Positions 1 through 5,022 of a DNA stretch of 9,971 bases are shown here, piece after piece. A program made the position numbers and the translations under genes. Under the pieces are notes generated by a model. That model was not told the DNA's origin. It saw only the letters and a list, made by a program, of their open reading frames with translations, and searched no databases. Positions within the stretch are counted from its first letter, which is position 1; every line of letters begins with the position of its first letter. Origin of the DNA: Candidatus Methanophaga sp. GoMg3.2 (GTDB taxonomy: Archaea > Halobacteriota > Syntropharchaeia > Alkanophagales > Methanospirareceae); contig QBUN01000349.1 in the NCBI GenBank assembly GCA_013180565.1, positions 1 to 9,971 on the forward strand. The letters are read 5' to 3'.

Positions 1-399
1 CGTGCATTTGTTACTGTATGTTATACCATCATCCCCACAGACCGGGTCGTATTGTGCCGTACACACCTCGGCACGTTTCAGTTCCTCGGTACAATTAACC
101 CAGACTGGTGATGGGCACTCGCCGACTGTCCATGCGTTCACTTCGCCACTACTGCATGCCGTGCATTTGTTAGGATATGTCTTGCCATTATCACCGCAGA
201 CAGGGTCGTATTCTTGCGTACACACATCCGCCTGTTTCTCTTCCTCAGTGCAATTAACCCAGATACTACTTTGATCTGTTCCATTCGAGTCGGGCGCCGG
301 GTCAGGTTTGTCGCTGGTATCTACTCCAAGCGCGGCTACCATATAGCCCGAAAGGACAATGAGCCCTATGGCCAAAACTATTAGAAATTGCTTTTTCAT
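1..399 (-). CDS. Secreted protein with two Kazal-type protease-inhibitor domains (3' end outside window)
   Basis: Read leftward from ATG at 399, the frame stays open to the window edge, giving 133 residues. Residues 1-24 form a Sec-type signal peptide (MKKQ, then a hydrophobic stretch) with no lipobox, followed by a Pro/Asp-rich linker. Two tandem Kazal-like domains follow. The first has cysteines 50, 60, 68, 79, 82 and 95 with the family spacing C-x7-C-x10-C-x2-C and the hallmark [13 protein letters not shown]. The second starts at C103 and repeats the pattern (C113, C121, C132), 53 residues later, before the edge. Kazal domains are disulfide-rich folds that typically block serine proteases in a substrate-like way; the inhibitory loop lies just after the second cysteine (here TQEYDP and TAQYDP). 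The start is fixed by the ribosome site GGGGGTGA at 405-412, 5 nt upstream. Family and secretion are confident; actual inhibition is inference, because bacterial and archaeal Kazal-like modules can be simple adhesive or structural domains. Confidence 0.88.
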   Translation of the reverse strand, partial: MKKQFLIVLAIGLIVLSGYMVAALGVDTSDKPDPAPDSNGTDQSSIWVNCTEEEKQADVCTQEYDPVCGDNGKTYPNKCTACSSGEVNAWTVGECPSPVWVNCTEELKRAEVCTAQYDPVCGDDGITYSNKCT

Positions 400-440
400 T
401 TTTTTCACCCCCTTTTACTTTCTAATTTCAGATAGTTTCT

Positions 441-452
441 TTTTATATATAA
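441..452 (-). promoter_or_regulatory. TATA-type promoter of the Kazal gene
   Basis: On the minus strand the sequence reads TTATATATAAAA. Its centre is near 447, so transcription should start near 420. That leaves a leader of about 20 nt that contains the strong ribosome site at 405-412. Confidence 0.55.
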
Positions 453-468
453 CTGTATCGTAACAGCG

Positions 469-510
469 AAAAAAAAATATTGAGAAGGGGTATTTATTTG
501 CAACCCCTTC
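469..510 (-). terminator. Hairpin plus T9 terminator of the HdeD operon
   Basis: On the minus strand GAAGGGGT and ACCCCTTC form a perfect 8-bp stem with an 11-nt loop (484-510). A run of nine Ts follows within a few bases (469-477 on the plus strand reads as As). It lies about 40 nt past the stop of the HdeD-like gene and just upstream of the Kazal promoter, so it separates the two minus-strand units. Confidence 0.65.
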
Positions 511-548
511 CTTTATCTTATCTAGCTTGGAATCACTGTTATTTGGTG

Positions 549-1106
549 CTACCCTATTTGCATATGCTTGCGCTTGCTCCACTCCGCACCGGCGAGGCAA
601 ATAAGTATTATGCCGGCGATAACCGCATAAATACCCAATAACAAGGCCAGGACTTCCAATCCTTCTAGTGCAGGGAGTGCGATCAGCAGCACGCCGACGA
701 CTAGCGAAATAATACCGAGACAAATGTCTAGCCACCTACTATGATCTTCCGGCGGTTGCCGTATGGCATGCACAATCCTGTATATACCATAAAGCACTAG
801 CCATATCATTAGCAACCAAAGTAGTACCGCAATAGTACCTATCGGCCATGCAAGGAAGATACACCCCAGTATGATACCTATCAGTCCCCCAGCTATTAGT
901 ACTCCGCGCTGCCCTTTACGCGATCCAATCAGAGCGATAAGTGCGCATATTCCCGCCAGAAGTACAAATATACCGACGATCCAGGTTAGCGTAACCAGTG
1001 TCATTCCCGGCCAAGCTAAAATCAAAGCGCCGATAATTAGTGCTAGAATGCCTTCCGCTACCATTGACCACGGCTGACGGCCTAAATAAAGATCCTCTTC
1101 ACTCAT
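549..1106 (-). CDS. HdeD/DUF308 family membrane protein
   Basis: A 185-residue protein made almost entirely of hydrophobic segments, about six transmembrane helices in three helix pairs separated by short loops (GSRKGQRG, RQPPEDHSRW). This is the repeat layout of the DUF308/HdeD family. Typical features are Trp-Pro-Gly at the end of a helix (AWPGMTLVTL, and again AWPIGTIAVL) and the LLGIYAVIAGI-type last helix. The E. coli member HdeD is tied to acid stress, but no biochemical activity is established for most family members. The start at 1106 has a ribosome site, AAGGAGGAG at 1115-1123, 8 nt upstream. The ATG overlaps the stop of the 36-residue ORF 1103-1213 (ATGA overlap), so the two are probably translationally coupled. 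A terminator follows at 469-510. Family assignment is firm; a stress role is inference. Confidence 0.88.
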   Translation of the reverse strand: MSEEDLYLGRQPWSMVAEGILALIIGALILAWPGMTLVTLTWIVGIFVLLAGICALIALIGSRKGQRGVLIAGGLIGIILGCIFLAWPIGTIAVLLWLLMIWLVLYGIYRIVHAIRQPPEDHSRWLDICLGIISLVVGVLLIALPALEGLEVLALLLGIYAVIAGIILICLAGAEWSKRKHMQIG

Positions 1107-1213
1107 AACTTTTGCTCCTCCTTATAACTTGTCACACCCTGCTCCATATCATCTATACTAACAGCAAAATCGGGTGCCGTTCCTCCATCCTCCAATTCTA
1201 TTCCATTTTTCAT
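1103..1213 (-). CDS. Small acidic 36-residue protein, coupled to the HdeD-like gene
   Basis: ATG at 1213 opens a frame of 36 codons (MKNGIELEDGG... ending KEEQKL) whose TGA at 1103-1105 overlaps the ATG of the HdeD-like gene. Upstream lies AGGAGGGG at 1224-1231, a strong ribosome site with 10-nt spacing. The product is acidic and soluble with no membrane segment, cysteine pair or recognisable domain. The combination of a good ribosome site, an overlapping stop/start and its place as first ORF of the transcript argues for translation. It could be a real microprotein, or a leader ORF whose translation gates the HdeD-like gene. I do not recognise a family. Confidence 0.55.
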   Translation of the reverse strand: MKNGIELEDGGTAPDFAVSIDDMEQGVTSYKEEQKL

Positions 1214-1302
1214 TCTTATATATCCCCTCCTGTGTTTTAAAGCTACTAATGTATTATCTGCGGCCCTACGATTTCTTCCGCATATAACATATGTAACGTA
1301 TA

Positions 1303-1312
1303 GCTATATATA
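1303..1312 (-). promoter_or_regulatory. TATA box of the small-ORF/HdeD transcript
   Basis: The minus strand reads TTATATATAG. Start of transcription would fall near 1281, giving a leader of about 68 nt to the ATG at 1213. The leader contains the near-palindromic ACATATGT at about 1288-1295. AT-rich surroundings make the exact box uncertain. Confidence 0.4.
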
Positions 1313-1391
1313 AGCTTTTCGGTAGTTTCCGCATCGAATGTGTTATTTTAGCCTGGAATAGAAGCGAAACCGTAAAAAAAATTGTGAACCA

Positions 1392-1400
1392 TTTATATAT
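1392..1400 (+). promoter_or_regulatory. TATA promoter and ribosome site of the Arg-rich protein gene
   Basis: GAACC followed by ATTTATATAT at 1386-1400 looks like a BRE/TATA pair. Expected transcription start is near 1423. GGTGA at 1428-1432 is 6 nt before the ATG at 1439, so the leader is short but carries a ribosome site. Confidence 0.5.
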
Positions 1401-1438
1401 GTGCGGGTATGTATATGGTAACAAATAGGTGAAAAAAA

Positions 1439-1720
1439 ATGCCCGTGAGACGAGCAGTGAGAAGAGGAATGCGACGAACCGCACGTAGAACCAGTCGGCG
1501 TATGCTACGGCGACGTGCTGTGGTAGGTGGCATGGTGACCGTTGGTCTAGCTAGTGGCAGCATGGCTAAAATGAGCCAAGCGGATGCGCAGAAAGTTGAA
1601 CAGGAAACCGGTAAGAAACTTGAAGACCTGTCAGAGGAAGAACTGGAAGCAGCCGAGGGGAAATTAGGGATTACAGAACAAGAAATAACCGATGCAGACG
1701 AAGCCGCTCTAACAACGTAA
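1439..1720 (+). CDS. Small protein with Arg-rich N-terminus, hydrophobic segment and acidic tail
   Basis: A 93-residue protein in three parts. Residues 1-26 hold about 13 arginines, including RRTARRTSRR at 12-21. Residues 27-45 form a short hydrophobic/Gly stretch (AVVGGMVTVGLASG) that could be a weak membrane segment. Residues 46-93 are acidic and helical (KLEDLSEEELEAAEGKLGI) and look like a degenerate SHOCT-type or similar oligomerisation helix. The convergent gene 1894-2124 encodes the same Arg-rich decapeptide, so the N-terminus is a shared module. Arg-rich tails of this kind may bind nucleic acid or the anionic membrane face; the sequence does not decide which. The start is supported by GGTGA at 1428-1432 and a TATA box. 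Existence is well supported; function is unknown. Confidence 0.75.
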   Translation: MPVRRAVRRGMRRTARRTSRRMLRRRAVVGGMVTVGLASGSMAKMSQADAQKVEQETGKKLEDLSEEELEAAEGKLGITEQEITDADEAALTT

Positions 1721-1782
1721 AATAAAAGATAGATACTGGTTCATGAAATAGCGTGTGCAGGATGATGTTCTCCACTCTCGCA

Positions 1783-1831
1783 TTTTTTTATTATATAGTT
1801 GTTCGGAATTACGGAATACCTGGATTTTTTT
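1783..1831 (+). terminator. Two T7 tracts between convergent genes
   Basis: T-runs of seven at 1783-1789 and 1825-1831 lie about 60-110 nt past the stop of the Arg-rich gene, matching the T-tract type of archaeal termination on the plus strand. No strong hairpin precedes them. The palindrome GCTAGCTAGC just beyond is noted but unexplained. Confidence 0.4.
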
Positions 1832-1893
1832 GGCTAGCTAGCTAACGCTAAAGTTACCTCCGCCCTTCCTTACACCTGACTTAATCTAATTTT

Positions 1894-2124
1894 TCACTGT
1901 CCCAACAACTGTTTTTTCTTGGCTTGAAATTCCTCATCTGTGAGGATGCCCTTCTCATGGAGCTCAGCCAGTTTTTCCAGTTCGTCGAGATAATCCGAGT
2001 TATCGGCGACTTCCTGTTCTGGTGGCACATCGCCTTCCGGCTCTGAGCCTCCTTGTGTCATAGCCATTTGCCGTCGGGATGTCCGCCTGGCGGTCCGCCG
2101 GGCTACGCCTCTGATACCTGCCAT
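1894..2124 (-). CDS. Small SHOCT-domain protein with Arg-rich N-terminus
   Basis: A 76-residue protein. Residues 1-20 contain RRTARRTSRR (9-18), identical over ten residues to the convergent gene's product. Residues 21-42 are an acidic Pro/Glu linker. Residues 43-76 are a clear SHOCT domain (short C-terminal domain): YLDELEKLAELHEKGILTDE followed by EFQAKKKQLL, with the family core L-x2-L-x3-G-x-[IL]-T-x2-E-F-x2-K-K. SHOCT modules are usually oligomerisation helices attached to varied, often membrane or nucleic-acid-binding, partners. The start is set by GGAGGT at 2132-2137, 7 nt upstream, and the gene has its own promoter inside an inverted repeat at 2154-2174. Domain call is confident; what the Arg-rich end binds is unknown. 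Confidence 0.85.
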   Translation of the reverse strand: MAGIRGVARRTARRTSRRQMAMTQGGSEPEGDVPPEQEVADNSDYLDELEKLAELHEKGILTDEEFQAKKKQLLGQ

Positions 2125-2153
2125 AGTTATTACCTCCTGATAAACGATTGAAT

Positions 2154-2174
2154 CACAAGTATAAATAACTTGTG
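2154..2174 (-). promoter_or_regulatory. TATA box enclosed by a perfect 7-bp inverted repeat (putative operator)
   Basis: CACAAGT (2154-2160) and ACTTGTG (2168-2174) are exact inverted copies around ATAAATA, which reads TATTTAT on the minus strand. The box centre is about 40 nt from the SHOCT gene ATG at 2124, giving a start near 2137 and a leader of about 13 nt. A dimeric regulator bound here would cover the TATA box, so repression is the simplest reading. Confidence 0.5.
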
Positions 2175-2344
2175 GTATCTCTGACCATCCAGAAATTATA
2201 ATAGGCGCTAAAATAAAAATCCGCGGTTAAAGAAGCTAACTATTAATGAATGGTATGAAATAGTCTATTCTGAATTCCCATAGAGAGATGGGATTATATT
2301 GACAATAAATATATTCATTATATTTATGCGGACAAAATATTTAA

Positions 2345-2430
2345 GACGCAGATTTACACTGATTTACACGGATTTTATTTTTTCCGCGTTAATCTGCGTT
2401 AATCTGTGTTAATCTGCGTTAATCTGTGTC
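2345..2430. repeat. Inverted cluster of a 10-bp-period repeat (GYGTTAATCT)
   Basis: From 2386 the sequence is GCGTTAATCT, GCGTTAATCT, GTGTTAATCT, GCGTTAATCT, GTGTC: four units with an exact 10-bp period. Positions 2345-2374 hold three diverged units of the same family in the opposite orientation (read on the minus strand AATCCGTGTA, AATCAGTGTA, AATCTGCGTC). The two blocks are separated by about 11 T/C-rich bases, so a long imperfect hairpin is possible. A third block of three units is at 6317-6346. It has no coding potential. Confidence 0.8.
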
Positions 2431-2552
2431 AATAACCTATTTTCTTGTCATATTACCAATAAAAATCGTGTGCAAAGCAAATAAACTATTCTAGTATCGC
2501 CTACACTTTTTTACTGGGGTGCCTAAAAGAGGTAATCGGTGAGGCGAAAGAA

Positions 2553-2607
2553 GAAGTAAATGTAGGGGGAAGTTCCCTCTTTCTTTCTTACGTCCTGAAG
2601 CAGCAAA
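2553..2607 (+). repeat. Dispersed element, copy A (upstream of lipoprotein gene)
   Basis: GAAGTAAA, four variable bases, then GGGGAAGTTCCCTCT, followed by TTACGTCCTGAAG and CAAA, matches 3138-3187 over about 45 bp with small gaps. The centre GGGAA-G-TTCCC is an inverted repeat. The reading frame leading into it (LKEVIGEAKEEVNV) resembles the tail of a Glu/Lys-rich lipoprotein. Confidence 0.65.
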
Positions 2608-2616
2608 AGCCATAGC

Positions 2617-2634
2617 CTTTATATAGTCTATATA
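2617..2634 (+). promoter_or_regulatory. TATA box within a 15-bp palindrome, lipoprotein promoter
   Basis: CTTTATATAG at 2617-2626 is the TATA candidate. TATATAG-T-CTATATA at 2620-2634 is a perfect inverted repeat with a one-base centre covering it. Start of transcription would be near 2649, leaving a leader of about 70 nt to the ATG at 2720. The low-complexity sequence makes operator status uncertain. Confidence 0.4.
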
Positions 2635-2719
2635 CCTTCTTATGGGATGAGTGGATGTTGAAAGTAAAATATTGTAGGGCGATTAGAAGGAAGGCTGAAA
2701 AAAATAGGGGGTGATATAT

Positions 2720-3127
2720 ATGGAAAAGAGAAAAGCGATTATTTTTGTAGCTATTGGAATAGCAGTCTTAGTGACGGCGATGTCTATTGGGTGTGTTGAT
2801 CAGCAGCAGAAGGAAGAAACAAAAGCGGAAGTCAAAGAGACTGTTGAGACAGTAAAAGAGGATCTCGAAACGAGTAAAAGAGATGTCGAAACGGGTATGG
2901 CTATTCAGGAAATAAAAGAGAGTGAGGCAGGTCAGGAATTAAAAGAAGAAGTAGAAAAGGCGGTGGAGGACGTAGAAAAGGCAGTAGAAAAGGCGGTGGA
3001 GGATGTCGGTGAGGCCGTTGAGAAGTTAGTAGAGGAAGAGCCAGAAGCGCTTGAAACTGTAAAAACTGGTGTCGAAGGGATTGCCAAAGATGTAAAAGAG
3101 ACACTGACTAATGAATCGAACCTATAG
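2720..3127 (+). CDS. Predicted lipoprotein with hendecad coiled-coil repeats
   Basis: A 135-residue protein. The leader MEKRKAIIFVAIGIAV... ends in MSIGC, with Cys25 as the likely lipidation site (a non-canonical lipobox with Ser at -3). After it the protein is highly charged, Glu/Lys/Val-rich, with no further Cys, Pro-poor, and predicted as one long helix. Residues 78-110 are three 11-residue repeats starting VEKAVEDVEKA, VEKAVEDVGEA and VEKLVEEEPEA. Eleven-residue periods fit right-handed or apolipoprotein/LEA-like helices. It should sit on the outer face of the cytoplasmic membrane. The start at 2720 is preferred over an in-frame GTG at 2711 because that GTG lies inside the ribosome site GGGGGTGA (2707-2714), the same site and 5-nt spacing used by the Kazal gene. 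The leader is shared with the lipoprotein at 4371-4913. No enzymatic motif is seen. Confidence 0.82.
   Translation: MEKRKAIIFVAIGIAVLVTAMSIGCVDQQQKEETKAEVKETVETVKEDLETSKRDVETGMAIQEIKESEAGQELKEEVEKAVEDVEKAVEKAVEDVGEAVEKLVEEEPEALETVKTGVEGIAKDVKETLTNESNL
2951..3049 (+). repeat. Three 33-bp in-frame repeats (11-residue units)
   Basis: The 20-base word at 2951-2970 recurs exactly at 2984-3003, an offset of 33 bp, and a third diverged unit follows. Near-identity at the DNA level between units 1 and 2 suggests recent duplication or ongoing repeat-number change, always in frame. Confidence 0.75.
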
Positions 3128-3137
3128 GCGGAGCTGG

Positions 3138-3187
3138 GAAGTAAAAGAGGGGGGAAGTTCCCTCTCTTATTACGTTCTGATGCAAAG
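3138..3187 (+). repeat. Dispersed element, copy B (downstream of lipoprotein gene)
   Basis: Matches 2553-2607. Here the inverted repeat is larger: AGAGGG...CCCTCT with GGGAA-G-TTCCC inside. It begins 11 nt after the lipoprotein stop and could serve as an RNA 3'-end hairpin, although no T-run follows directly. Confidence 0.65.
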
Positions 3188-3215
3188 ATATGTTTCTGTA
3201 TATTTTTTAATAAAT

Positions 3216-3449
3216 TCAACCAACTCTTTTTACCCCCCACACATCATCAAACCTTTTATCAAAAGTATAAATCTCATCCGTATCCTTACCTCTCATCACT
3301 TAAGAAACTTCATTGTAAAGTATCCTCTCGAAATCAGCCCAATCTTCTATGTTCATCCCTAAGTCAGCGCTGTCAAAGAATTTAGTTAAATCCACCTTCG
3401 TCTTTGGCACTATCTTCAGATATAGCAGACAGAGTGAAAATTCCAAGCA
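3216..3449 (-). pseudogene. Degraded PIN-domain (VapC-like) toxin fragment
   Basis: On the minus strand one frame of 78 codons from 3449 to the TGA at 3216-3218 is interrupted by a single in-frame TAA at 3300-3302. Past the stop it reads GKDTDEIYTFDKRFDDVWGV then KRVG, which matches the C-terminal end of PIN-domain VapC ribonucleases: the D-E-I-x-T-F-D-x-x-F stretch carrying the last acidic active-site residue and final strand. The part before the stop (KTKVDLTKFFDSADLGMNIE...) looks coding but is not diagnostic. The N-terminal first acidic residue, a start codon and a ribosome site are all missing, and no antitoxin gene is visible next to it. I read it as a decayed toxin. The C-terminal match is strong to the eye but short, about 20 residues. 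Confidence 0.55.
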
Positions 3450-3660
3450 TCAAATTAAAAAATTTGGTGTTCAGGCGCAAAGCACCCTTTCTCCCCTCCT
3501 TCTTCCTTCCCCTTTACATGGCGACATTCCGGAAGAACCGGCAGACAACCATTCATAACAGGCGTAAAAATAACGGCTAATAGGGGTCCCAAATCCAAAA
3601 ATAAACAGAATTTAGTCTGCTAAAAGTAATAGTGGGCAGGCTTACGAACACACAAAAAAA

Positions 3661-3679
3661 ACCGAAAACCTTTTTATAC
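3661..3679 (+). promoter_or_regulatory. BRE/TATA promoter giving a leaderless transcript
   Basis: ACCGAAAACC followed by TTTTTATAC is a textbook archaeal BRE plus TATA. The box centre (about 3675) is 28 nt from the ATG at 3703, so transcription should begin at or within a few bases of the start codon. No ribosome site is present, consistent with leaderless translation. The MFS promoter at 7716-7736 is almost the same sequence. Confidence 0.7.
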
Positions 3680-3702
3680 TCTAAATATTTTGTAGTTCTA
3701 TT

Positions 3703-4329
3703 ATGAAATTATCTGTGGGCCTCGTTATATCGTGGATACTGAAGGCACTTATGGTACTATTGATACTTATGGCTGTTGTGAGAGGGTCGTGGACCTGGGT
3801 CTTTAGCGGTATTATTGCCCTAATTCTTTGTATGGTGCCAACAATAGTAAACTGGAAGTGGAAGGATACCGTGCCTCGGGCAATTGATATTTTGGTTACA
3901 CTTGCGTTATTGATACACATTGGTGGCGAGGTTACTGCCGCATATTTCATAATGCCGCATTATGATACGGTTGCGCATTTCACTTCTTCTCTTCTTATTG
4001 CCTGTATTGCATTTGTCGCTATTTATGCCTTAGATCGATACTGGGGTGGACTCTCGATGGACATATATGTTATGGCTTTCTTCGTTGTCATAATGGCGTT
4101 GGCGATAGGTGTAATCTGGGAATTCATGGAGTGGGGAGCAGATCTATACACCGGAAGTTGGGCACAAAGGGGTAATCAAGACACAATGGGCGACTTGCTT
4201 GTTGATGCGCTAGGCGGAATAGTTATGGCTATAATAGGTGTACTGCTAGTAAAAAGAGGCAAGATGGGCAAGGCGACAGAAGGTCTAGGTAAACTGATTG
4301 AGTCAAAAGGACAAAAGAAGAAAGAGTGA
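3703..4329 (+). CDS. Multi-pass membrane protein, DUF2238/YjdF-like (paralogue 1)
   Basis: A 208-residue protein with five to six hydrophobic segments and a basic C-terminal tail. Polar residues embedded in or next to the membrane segments recur in the paralogue 5656-6258: HIGG (H72), HYDTVAH (D88, H92), GVIWEFMEWGAD (E140, E143, D147) and DTMGDLLVD (D160, D164, D168). This set of His and acidic residues resembles the layout of the DUF2238/YjdF family of uncharacterised inner-membrane proteins, and suggests a metal site or a polar-substrate cavity. No reaction is known. ATG 3703 fits a leaderless transcript. The lipoprotein at 4371 starts 41 nt downstream on the same strand and is probably co-transcribed. 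Membrane topology is confident; the family name is moderate. Confidence 0.82.
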   Translation: MKLSVGLVISWILKALMVLLILMAVVRGSWTWVFSGIIALILCMVPTIVNWKWKDTVPRAIDILVTLALLIHIGGEVTAAYFIMPHYDTVAHFTSSLLIACIAFVAIYALDRYWGGLSMDIYVMAFFVVIMALAIGVIWEFMEWGADLYTGSWAQRGNQDTMGDLLVDALGGIVMAIIGVLLVKRGKMGKATEGLGKLIESKGQKKKE

Positions 4330-4370
4330 TTACTGGCAGAAAAAAAAATCAAAGAAAGGGAGTAATTATT

Positions 4371-4913
4371 ATGAAAAGGAGGAAAACGATTGTTTTTGCG
4401 GCAATTGCAATGGCGATCTTAGTGACGGCAATGTCCCTGGGGTGCGTGGAAGGGCCTGGGAGAGATGTGGAAGACCTGAAAGATATGGGAAAAGATCTGG
4501 AAGAAATGGAAGAAGCAGAACAGATGAGTTTTGACGAAGCAATAGCGGATATCGAAGCGGAGAAATACGAGACCGTTGCGGTTTTTGACAACTCAATAGC
4601 GGTGATTGAAGCGACTAAAGATGAGACCGCTAAGGCTTATGACAACTTAATATATGGACTTATTGTGGCTAAAGATGATCTCGAAAGCAGTGGTGTGGAT
4701 ATTGATGAAATAAAAGGGTGTAAGCAGGTTGAGAATATAAAACGGGAATACAAAAGGGCTATACTACAAATAGTGCGAAATGCCGAAGTGGCGGAACTGG
4801 AAATCAACGCGGTAGCCACTGGGTGTAGTGGTCAAACAGAAAGCGTAGTCGAAGAGGCTGAGAAGCATATCACTAAGGATTTTGAGAAGATAAAAGCGGG
4901 ATCTTGCAACTGA
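4371..4913 (+). CDS. Predicted lipoprotein with three 18-residue repeats
   Basis: A 180-residue protein. The leader MKRRKTIVFAAIAMAILVTA ending SLGC (Cys25) is near-identical in design to the lipoprotein at 2720-3127, so the two share ancestry at least in the leader. The mature part is acidic and helical. Residues 54-107 are three 18-residue repeats beginning FDEAIADIEAEK, FDNSIAVIEATK and YDNLIYGLIVAK. The C-terminal part has Cys at about 132, 165 and 179, which could form a disulfide outside the cell, unlike the first lipoprotein. The start is supported by GGGAG at 4358-4362 with 8-nt spacing. It follows the membrane protein 3703-4329 by 41 nt and likely forms an operon with it, which would put both at the membrane. 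No catalytic motif is seen. Confidence 0.82.
   Translation: MKRRKTIVFAAIAMAILVTAMSLGCVEGPGRDVEDLKDMGKDLEEMEEAEQMSFDEAIADIEAEKYETVAVFDNSIAVIEATKDETAKAYDNLIYGLIVAKDDLESSGVDIDEIKGCKQVENIKREYKRAILQIVRNAEVAELEINAVATGCSGQTESVVEEAEKHITKDFEKIKAGSCN
4530..4691 (+). repeat. Three 54-bp in-frame repeats
   Basis: Units at 4530-4583, 4584-4637 and 4638-4691 encode 18-residue repeats with aligned [FY]-D-x3-I and x-A-x-K/E positions and a shared GAGACCG word in units 1 and 2. The DNA is more diverged than the 33-bp repeats of the other lipoprotein, so this array is older. Confidence 0.7.
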
Positions 4914-5022
4914 ACTGAACCATCATAGATTGCCTATAAGGTACTCCACCATTCGGTGTAATCCTACTGTAAAATGTGCGGATGGTAACGCCCGCGTGTT
5001 AAGCTCGCAGTTTAAAACTACT

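Larger units (their letters stand above)
2125..2719. other. 595-nt stretch without an intact gene
   Basis: Contents in order: the SHOCT gene's promoter and inverted repeat (2154-2174), a small hairpin TCCCAT/ATGGGA near 2277-2294, the 10-bp-period repeat cluster (2345-2430), a remnant coding-like stretch ending in a copy of the 3' flank of the lipoprotein gene (about 2508-2607), and the lipoprotein promoter (2617-2634). No convincing complete ORF is seen on either strand. Confidence 0.6.
3128..3702. other. 575-nt stretch without an intact gene
   Basis: Holds the second copy of the dispersed element (3138-3187), a degraded PIN-domain gene on the minus strand (3216-3449), and the promoter of the next membrane-protein gene (3661-3679). 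Between 3450 and 3660 I see no supportable gene; a 33-codon minus-strand frame from the ATG near 3556 has no ribosome site and no recognisable domain. Confidence 0.6.

Noticed and set aside
2..274. Rightward 90-residue open frame opposite the Kazal gene
   Set aside because: It is the antisense of two tandem Kazal domains, which explains its internal repetition; no ribosome site, and the minus strand has perfect domain spacing.
871..1077. Rightward frame inside the HdeD-like gene
   Set aside because: Antisense shadow; Pro/Ile/Ser-rich composition and no start signals.
1831..1856. Palindrome GCTAGCTAGC as a terminator hairpin
   Set aside because: The self-complementary core leaves no loop and it lies after the T-run, the wrong order for a hairpin terminator.
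2345..2430. CRISPR array
   Set aside because: Units are 10 bp with no spacers, and no cas gene is nearby.
2901..3240. Leftward frames opposite the lipoprotein gene (Pro/Leu/Ser-rich)
   Set aside because: Antisense of Glu/Lys/Val repeats, which always gives Ser/Phe/Leu or Leu/Pro-rich frames.
3111..3558. Two rightward frames of about 70-80 codons after the lipoprotein
   Set aside because: No ribosome sites, and they lie opposite the PIN remnant, which has a recognisable domain end on the other strand.
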